Below, piece after piece: positions 55,295-64,000 of a DNA stretch of 64,000 nt (positions within the stretch are counted from its first letter, which is position 1; each line of letters opens with the position of its first letter). The DNA comes from Nyssa sinensis (taxonomy: Eukaryota; Streptophyta; Magnoliopsida; Cornales; Nyssaceae), in contig VIRR01000550.1 of NCBI GenBank assembly GCA_008638375.1, forward strand, positions 304,332 through 368,331, read 5' to 3'. Both the position numbers and the translations under genes were made by a program. The notes under the pieces were generated by a model, which did no database searches, was not told the origin of the DNA, and saw only the letters and a list, made by a program, of their open reading frames with translations.

Positions 55295-56997
55295 CTTCCG
55301 TTCTCTTCTTTTAATCAACTCTATTTTATCATAAACCTTCATTGATCTTCATCCAAAAATAATATTTTTAAAGTATCTATTTGAAAGGTACATGTCAAGA
55401 TTTTTTCATTTATTTATTTGTTTTGATTTTTGTTTGCAAAGTTTTTTCTTTATTTCTTTGAGATTTGTTAAATTTTTTTATATTTAATATTAATATGTTT
55501 TCCAGACATATGTTTATTGATATAATATGCTTAAACAAACATAATAATTGATTTTATACATTACATAATATTATTGAATTAATATCTCAAAAAAAAAAAA
55601 AAATTAGGGGAGCCATGGCACTCCCAAAAATTGGTCTTATGTAATATTGATCAACATAATAATTGATTTTATATTAATTTGCAAAATATAATTGAATTAA
55701 TATCTCAAAAAAAGTAGGGGAGGCATATTGGCACTCCCAAAACAATTTCTTATGTGAGAATTGATCCATTTTTTTGTATAAGTAATTGAATTATTTCATG
55801 AAATTTAGTGAAAAATTTTATATATTTTATGAATAGTAGTACAAGAGTAAGAAATATTAGAACTCATAAAGAAGAGGGCAAAATCATTTATAATCCTATT
55901 TAATTGATTGATTTACCTTTTAAAATGTGTTAATACTTAACAAGTCTTAATATGAGACAAGTTCTCAATATAATAGTAGTATTAAATTATTGTCGGTGAG
56001 ATTGTAGATTAAAAACCTGAGGTTACAACAAAAATATTAAATTAAAAAGTTTCACAATAGTAGCATCAGAAAATGGACAGAGCTTGGTTCCAAACTAGAT
56101 AACGTGTCACAATTTTAATGTGCCACACATGCAACTACATATAAATCATGTAACTATTTAATTTTAACTAAAAAATTAAATAAAATTTAAAATTACATAA
56201 CATTACATATGTGACAGATTGTAATTAAGACACGTATCCAAATGCAAGGAGATTATTCCTACCGAATTTGGAGTTAAAGGATTATCCTCAAAAAATTAAA
56301 AAACTATTATCACACTGAACCTTCTTTTCTCAATGTCCAAGCTTAGAATAGACTTTTAGTCACAAATTTTTTATTGGCACTTGTAAAAGTGTCACAAAAG
56401 GTAGAACTAAGCCTTTGGCCCTATTGCCCATAACAAGGAACACTATATCAATGTGTGATTCCATGGATTTTTATTTAAATATTATATTTCTTTAAATCAA
56501 ATTGAAATTATTGTCAAAGTCTTACAAGTATTTCTAAGTCCTGAAGTTGAAGATAGAAGAGGGCTTTGCCATGCTTGACCAACATTAATTGGTTAGAGAA
56601 ACCTACTTTAGATGTAGTTTTAACAAATGTACAAAAGAAAGCAAACCATATTTACATTAATCAAATTGTTTTAGGACTTGTTTAAAATTTTAAATGCCTT
56701 CAAAATTTCCACACCCCTTTTGAAATTATTTAATATTTTTTTATGTAAAATCTCATCATTTTCAATAAGATCATTGAAAACAAAACATGTAAGGAATTTC
56801 ACCAAAAAATTTTTACGTCATTATATCGTATGTTTTTTATTTTTATTTTTTTGTTTTGAGAAGTTGGTACCATTGATTCTGATCAATTATAAGTTGACAC
56901 GTGTACAATATGTCACTTGACAGTTTATGATTGGTTGGGACCATTGACCTGATCAATATTTCAAGATCATATAATAATTTCTCAAATTGGTGTCCTC
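55295..56997. other. Intergenic with a 115-bp duplication
   Basis: At 55,541-55,770 a segment ATAATAATTGATTTTATA...GAATTAATATCTCAAAAAAA...GGCACTCCCAAAA is present twice, 115 bp apart. It may be the remainder of the older repeat into which the outer CACTA inserted. The rest is AT-rich without a gene. Confidence 0.5.
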
Positions 56998-59900
56998 TGT
57001 CACGACCCGAAACCCATCCTACACGGATCCCAAGGACGTGATGCCAATTAGCCACCTTGCTGATTTTCCCTACCAACAATGCGGCCAACCAAAGGCAACT
57101 TCTAAACTTTACAATGAATTGCATTCCAAATGTATGGTCAAAATAGCGAAATTTAAAATATTTTTAATTCGAGAATGCATCTCATCCAAACACATCAAAG
57201 CACGTCTAGAATCAGTCACCAATTATCGCTAGAGTATCAATATACATGTCCCAATGCATCCATTCTATATCACTGAATTACTTCAAGCGGAAGTTACACC
57301 AATACAATTCAGCTAATCAAAACTCATCTCCAATGATCAACAATTAGAATGTCTCCAAGTACAACTTAATCATAGTGATCCAACATACTAGGCTAACCTC
57401 ATTGCAAATAATGTAATATTATAATACACAATTGAACTTAACCTTACAGAGTATTTAGTCAACTTGACTTGGAGTTCGTATCGTCAGTGTCAATCATTTA
57501 TGCTTCACTAGTTGTCTCACTGCATATCATTCGTCATAGGCCACCTGAAAAATGGTCATAAGTAAGGAGTGAGCTAACTTAGGTCAGTAAGTTATTTCTC
57601 AGCTTTGCCATGGTTCAGGGTTAGTCCATAAAAATATAGAATAAAGAGATAACAGATAGTCAGTCATCAAGATACACAACAATGTCCCGAGGGTCCAAAA
57701 AGGTTTATTCCCACAAGGAATAATACAAGAGAAAATCATCCAAAAGAGATCCAGCTCAACACAATAAGTTGTTGCCACCAATAATAAGCTAACCAATCAA
57801 AAATAATTCATGCTTGTAGATAATATGATCATTCACAGGGTATAAAATATGATCATCCAACAATGCAAAAACGTCATTATCGAGTTCTAACAGATAAATG
57901 TGTAAACAGAACGGGGCCCGGCATACCCCCAAACACGCATATTCAGTTCCCCTACAATTCTTCGAGCTTACTAAAAAGTGCTAAAGCTCTTTACTACAAG
58001 TTTTGAAGGACACAACATGTCCCAAAGGACACAATAGACCCCAAAGGGTCCACCCCACATCTGAGAATAGATGGGCCATTGTGACTGAGCACAACCACGG
58101 GCACATACCGAATATCATGGTTAATAAATTTCTACACAGGATGTACAATCATGTGAAATAGCCAAAATCTCAATCATCGAGACATAAGTATGTAGATCAA
58201 CAAGATTTCCCTCAATAAGATATATTACAAGATCATGACATGGTATATATCATGGTATAAATATGCTCAAGTATTAGCAAATCAAGATCACAAAAGATAT
58301 AGGCAAGCAAGCCGAATCCGAAGTACATGCATGAATAATTGATCGCAAGTCGTTTGGCATCAAATCGGAGAAATCAAGTTCAATAGGTAGTGATAGAGTA
58401 CAAATTTGGCAGCATGTGAAAAATAACGTGACTGGCTAAGAATAACCCATATTAAAGCATAGGAGTTACTTACCTCGGTTTCTTAGTATTGCATTCTCAA
58501 GCGGGTACCACTATGGTTATGTCACAGCTTCTTTTCATTTCCATTGCTTAGGTGATCCTATAATCATGAATCCAAAATATTACATAATGAATTAGTACCC
58601 ATTTTAATCCCAAACATTGTTATGTAATGCTTTAAGTTCCTTTGAACTTAGTCTATTTAGCTAAGTGTTTTTAATTCTCCCTTTCAAGGTTTCAACTTAG
58701 GTTATTAAATTCCTTAAATGAGCTTAGTAACGTTCAGAATCATCTTTTAAGTCATTTGGACTTCATTCATTATCGATTAAGTGCTTATTTAACTTTAGGG
58801 GCAAAATAGTAATTTTTATCATTCTCACCCCGGACCTTATCTTGGTCCTCAAAATATTTTTGATAGCTTACATGTAAAGTTCTAAATCTTTTGGACTTCA
58901 TTTGGTATCTGCTTTTGGTCATCGGGACATATCGGTTATTTCTCATTTTATACTTTAACTATTTCGGAGTCTTATTTAGTCCTATAATTATGCTTTATAT
59001 CAGACTAGCCTTCTTTTCTAATTTATTCGGCCTTTACTTTGTATTTTCCATGCTTAAGGGTATTTTGGTTATTTTATATTTGATGATATTCTGACCTTGA
59101 ATTATTATTTAGTCATTCATACATGTTTACAATTATTTGGGCCTTCATCGGTATCAATTTCATCCAATTTGGACTTTATTTGGGCTTCATACTATACTAG
59201 GGGCATTTTGGTAATTTTATACTTTCACACGTCACGTTTTTTTGGTACTTTGTTTGTTAGTACGGATTCCACCGTTGAATCCAAAGTGTCTGACATAATT
59301 AAAATGGACTATCTTTTATTTTTAATTAGCCCTGGGTATCATTAGAGGTGATACCGTCATTTACCATTTACGTGTCTATATTTTTTGGGACTTAATTTCA
59401 CCAATTGGACTTTACCACTAAGTCCGGAATGCCCGAAATAGTAAAAATACACTATTTACTTACTTAATTTGAGCTTCGTTTGACTCATTTAGTGTCCAAG
59501 GGTAAAATAGTCATTTTACCCAATTAATAAAATAATTAAATTAATTATTTACTTGTTAAATTATTTTTTCAGGGGTATGTTTGAATTAATTCCTCAAAGT
59601 CTAGGCCAAAATAGCATTCTTCAGAAGGTTTGAGGTCAAATTACAATTTATAAGAGTTCTGGTTTTCTTATTTTAATTTAAACCAGTGAACCAAAGGGTT
59701 TACAAGTTGTAACCCTAGATCGGTCCATGAATACAGTGAACTAGCCGGTTCAAGTTCTTTTAGAAAACTGGAATATAATAAACCTCTTGGCTTCCCTATT
59801 CGTGTTTAGGTTATCCTTAAAACCTGATTCTAATTTATTACCTCTGGAACCAAACAGACCAGGTTCAAGTTTAAAATTAAAACATAACCCTCTCATACGA

Positions 59901-61541
59901 CGTTGTCCTACTTACCCTATAACCGCAATGGGTCGGGTCCCGACTCGAACCCGATTAAGTCACTATTCATCTTCTTCCCCAACTCACCCACTGTGTTGCC
60001 CTAATTTCCGTTTTCAAATCTTTTCAATTTCGTGCATTCTAGGGTTGATTTGACCTCTGCTTTTTGGTGGTGTGGGCTACTAAAAGTGAGGGCAACAATT
60101 TGGCATTCATTTTAGGGCTCGAATCAAGCTCCAGGAGCCATGGTGAAGTGGATAGCTTTGGGCTGCAACTACTTCGTAAGCCCTCATTTTGTCACCAAAC
60201 CCTGCGAGGTTTGGCTCATCAAAATAGTAATGACATGGGGGTTCGATCCTCTTTCCAAAAACAAAGGTTAGAACTCTATTTCAGAGGCTAGGTTCCAAAC
60301 CCGAGACCTGCAACTTCATTTTCTAGGGTTTCTTTAGTGTTTCTAGGTCGCGGCTAGGTTATTTTTTTAATGCTGGTGAGGTCTATTTTAGGTTTGAGTT
60401 GTCAAAAATCGATTTCCTAAAGGTCATCTCAGACTTGCCCCAACTAAGGTCCACTAATGGCGGTTCTTTCTGGTTTAGGGTCTTTCAAGCCCTTTGGCCT
60501 TCTCAATTGAATTCTGGTAATTTCTAGTGTCCATATTAATTTATGCATGCATCTCTATACACCAAATAATACTAAAACAGAGAGCAAATAATCAAAAGGA
60601 AAAACTTAGTTCTTTTGATGTTTTATACCTTCAACTGTTCCTCCTCTTTTCTTGGCTCAAGGTGAGACCCTTAGTGCAACCTAGTTCTGCAAATACAAGA
60701 CTAGTCTCCTTCCTCTCCTTGTGCACCTCCGAGTGAACACGCACATGCATGCACACACACACACACACAAAAAGTGTTTATCTCTCTCTCTCTGTCTCTC
60801 TCACAATCACTCACGCACACTTGGTCTCTCACACACTCAGCTCACACACTTGAACAATTTTTAGAGATGGCTGACTACATATATAATTGCACACCTATAC
60901 ATATGCATATATGTATACACTTGTAGGCTTAGGTGTCATCATGTGGCTGATGTAGGAGCTGAAATGGAATGATGAGGGGTTTGCATGTATGATCATTGGC
61001 CAATTTGGAAGGTGGGCTTGAGTAATTTAGGTTTATATACAATTCTATTATGTAATTAAGCACAAAGTGCTGGCAGCCCACTTGATATATTTTTGGATGC
61101 TTAGAATCTTGCCCCACTTGGTCAAGGGTTCAAATCCCCTTAGCCCCACTTTTGACATTTTTCCCTCATTTTGGGCTTATGCCTCGTTTGGCTGGCGCAG
61201 ATTTCTGTTTTAGCTATTTCTTCCATAATTTCTTGTCTGTTGCTCTTTCTATGAAGCGGTTTCTTCTGGCCATTCCCTATTTCGGTTAGCTTCGATGTCG
61301 AATGCCTCGTATCAGTTATTATTTCTTTGTGTTTTCCATAGTTAGCTAATTCGAGTTTCAATGGTGTTAAAACGAGGCTAAAATGACTAAATTAAGGCCT
61401 CCCCTCTTGACGTATTAAATTATTTTATTAGTCTATCGTGATTGTCGAGAAATTCAGATTAATTCCCTTAATTATTCTTCATGTTGTTTTTAATTAATAA
61501 TTAGCGAACTAATTATTAATAAATTAGGTCGGAGTGTTACA
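56998..61541 (-). mobile_element. Solo LTR, 4.5 kb, Ty3/gypsy (Tekay-like)
   Basis: Bounded by TGTCACGACCCG at 56,998 and GTGTTACA at 61,541, flanked by a perfect TCCTC duplication (56,993-56,997 and 61,542-61,546). Read on the minus strand it begins TGTAACACTCCGACC and ends CGGGTCGTGACA, the usual ends of long Tekay/Del-type LTRs, so minus is the likely orientation. I see no second LTR copy, PBS, PPT or gag-pol inside. The ORFs within (for example 59,787-60,053) have no domains. An (AC)n lies at 60,750-60,768 followed by (TC)n. Confidence 0.8.
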
Positions 61542-61546
61542 TCCTC

Positions 61547-64000
61547 ATTATAATTATATAGTCATTAAGATGTAAAAGTCTAACCTATCTTAGATTGGAG
61601 GACCTTCCTAATTAATTTGGGGGTCTAAAATAATAGAAAATTTAAGTAAGTTATTTAATATTTTAATTTGGATTTTAGGACTAAGAACTTTATCGAATTA
61701 TTGAGATTTTAGTTGTGCTATCAATCTAAGTGACTTTGACATTGCTAATTATTTTATATAAAAATGAATATTTATAAAATTTAAAATTATTTATTTTGAA
61801 GCATGTGAAAATAAATTTAAACAATTTTATGATCCGAAACTTTTTGAATAATTATTTCTCTCTTTATTGGTTTGAATTTAAAAATTGAATTAGCATGCAA
61901 TTTTATTGAATATAAATTTTGATAAGTTTGGAACAAACAATTGATAAAGACAGTAGTGAAAAGGAAATGAGAGATTTATCTGCCATCAGTGTTTGTTTAG
62001 TTGACCTGTTTAAAAATATTAGTAGAAACAAATAATTAATTGGGATAAACATTTAATAATAATAAGTACTTAATAGAGATAAACAGTAAAATGGTAGAAG
62101 CTTTTGGATAGTTGATAAAAATTATTGAAAAGTAATTATGAAATAAAAAAAAAGGATAAAAAAAATGACAAAAGGACAAAAAGAAAAGAAAAAAATAATA
62201 ATTGGGTAATTTTATATTACTTTTAATCAAGTTAACTAAATAAATACCAAAAGGCAGTTTATTGAGTGCTTGTTGATTGAGCTATGTAAAAGTTTTGTTG
62301 GAATTAAATAGCTGTTAATAATAAGCGGTTGTGTCCTCTCGACCGATCCATAGAAAAAGAGAATAAGTGGTTGTGTAAAAGTGTTTATTGAATTTAAAGT
62401 TGGATGTATTTCATAAATAATAATTATGAAATCAAAAATGAAAATTTCATTTTTGAATAAAATGTTAATAAGTGTTTATAAAGCATGCAATGTCTTTATT
62501 ACCCTTGGATATTAAATTGTGTTCAGCCACTTACTATAAAATATAAATAAATATATATCCACTAAAAATAGAATAAAAATCATCAAGATATATATTATAT
62601 AGTATAAATAAACATATAATTAATGAATTAATTTTTTTTAACAATTTATATAATTATAATATATATAATAATTTTTAATCATAAAGGTATAAACAAAGTT
62701 TTTAGAAAAAAAGTAAGGATTAAATGGTAAAAATATAATTGGGATACAATGAAAAATAATGGAAAAAGATGAAGGATAAAATAAAGTTTAGAACAATAGC
62801 AAAACTGCAATAATTGGGGGGAAAAAAAAAACCCAAACTGCGGTTGCCAATAAGCTGGGGAAATCAGCTTAATTATCTCAGCACAATTTGAAGGTTGATC
62901 GGTCATTAAGCATAGTTTGATTTTTTATTTTTATTTATCCAAACTAATAAGTGCGATCGGAGGCTGAAAACTGCAAAATTCTCAGTCATCTCAGCCGTCC
63001 GCCGAAACAATTAATGCTTGAAATAAGTTCATTTGCGCTTAAAAGTATAGACTCTGCCACATAAACTAATTTCAACTTATTATACCGAAATAGTTAGTTT
63101 TAAGTTAACTACTTAATTTTTTTCTTAAATGTAATAAATTGACTTTATTAAGTTAAACAAACGGAATAAACTATAAAACTCTGGATTTTGGACATATATA
63201 TATATATATATATATAATTACTAGACTAAGGATGTAAAGAGGTTCTCACAACTAATATTCAATTGGGACGGTCTTGATTTTGAATCTTACAAATGTCAAA
63301 ATAATAAGTAAAAAAAATTCGTATTTTCACAATTTTCTTACTTACAAATAGAAAAATCTCTCATTTCCTTTTCACTAATGTCTTTATTCAACTGTTGACT
63401 TAAACTTGGATTTATCATGAATCTCATATCATCAAATGTATATTTGAAAGTGACTCTTAGTCTGACTATGTTTTAGATCTTGCCAATGGAGTTATACATT
63501 AGCATTTTGGATCATACCGGTAGAGGTATATATTAACACTTTGATAATTTCAAAACTGATTTATTAAACAGCCCGAGCTCGTAACAGCTTAATTGTGATC
63601 ATATTCTTATTGATTGTTGTTGAGTTATCATTTCATTATATATTATATTGAATTGCAAGTATATTTGGAATCATATGAGAAATGCATGAAAATTTAAAAT
63701 TGCAAAATACATTATTATTCTTTAATTATTGGAGGTTGTTTTATAAAATTTTGATAGCATGTTTGATCTAAATATTTAATATTAATGATTACTTACTGAA
63801 CTGTCGAGCTTATCCTAATTATTTTTCTTTTCAGATCTTGGAAGTTATTAGTACGATGAGCGAATTGGCCTAATGGAGCATAGTAGGAAGACAGAGAAAG
63901 AAACTTAGTGCTTGAATAAATTTTAAGTTTCATATATATTGGATTGAAAATATTTCTTTGTGAGACTATTTATTTATTTCTGTATTGAATTTTAACTATT
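61547..64000. other. AT-rich intergenic, no gene seen
   Basis: No supported coding region. (TA)n at 63,197-63,216. A slightly less AT-rich zone at 62,930-63,020 and 63,840-63,900 shows no recognisable family. It may hold old LTR debris. Confidence 0.4.

Noticed and set aside
59787..60291. ORFs of 88 and 75 codons that look vaguely like genes
   Set aside because: They lie within the solo LTR and show no domain, start context or splice support.

Overview
This is a 64 kb piece of an AT-rich plant nuclear genome, almost certainly a eudicot. The evidence is the spliced plant gene families (a salicylate-binding-protein-2-like methylesterase and isoflavone-reductase-like genes with canonical GT-AG introns) and the dense mix of plant Ty3/gypsy, Ty1/copia, PIF/Harbinger and CACTA elements. 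I cannot name the species. Only one host gene looks intact: the methylesterase on the minus strand at 36,594-38,006 (three exons, 263 residues, full Ser-Asp-His triad). Everything else that codes is transposon or gene debris.

Region 1 (1-5,200): the end of a Tat-like LTR, a long featureless stretch, then a decayed Ty3/gypsy element (partial LTR, polypurine tract, pol tail, and an integrase ORF that joins two different gypsy integrases). It lies downstream of a truncated isoflavone-reductase-like (PCBER-like) gene copy that keeps only exons 1-2.

Region 2 (8,042-26,284): a second PCBER-like gene, also on the minus strand and now exploded over 18 kb. Exon 1 carries a +1 frameshift. Exon 2 is cut by a complete 10.4 kb Tat-lineage retrotransposon with a perfect ATGCA target duplication. 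I find no exon 3. Exons 4-5 survive at the far end. Between them lie a region with captured gene fragments (an AP2/WRI4-like N-terminus fused to an L-type lectin segment) and a complete PIF/Harbinger transposon with a TAA target duplication. The Tat element has dual LTRs, PBS, PPT, gag-pol on the minus strand, a 76-bp tandem array, and a separate three-exon antisense gene on the plus strand between integrase and the 3' LTR.

Region 3 (27,000-38,100): a truncated copia fragment, then a near-complete copia element whose 5' LTR ends about 165 bp past the methylesterase stop codon, on the same strand. A second copy of the methylesterase promoter/leader lies 1.6 kb upstream as an orphan.

Region 4 (41,438-55,291): two nested CACTA transposons, each with its own target duplication (outer ACA, inner TAG). 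The inner one carries a decayed TNP2 transposase, a better preserved multi-exon second transposase gene, and a 2.8 kb array of about 17.5 copies of a 160-161 bp repeat.

Region 5 (56,998-61,541): a 4.5 kb solo LTR with a TCCTC target duplication. The last 2.4 kb has no recognisable gene.

The window therefore reads as a record of successive insertions into a small gene neighbourhood. All divergence counts and coordinates were worked out by eye from the sequence; family names come from recalled motifs, not searches.
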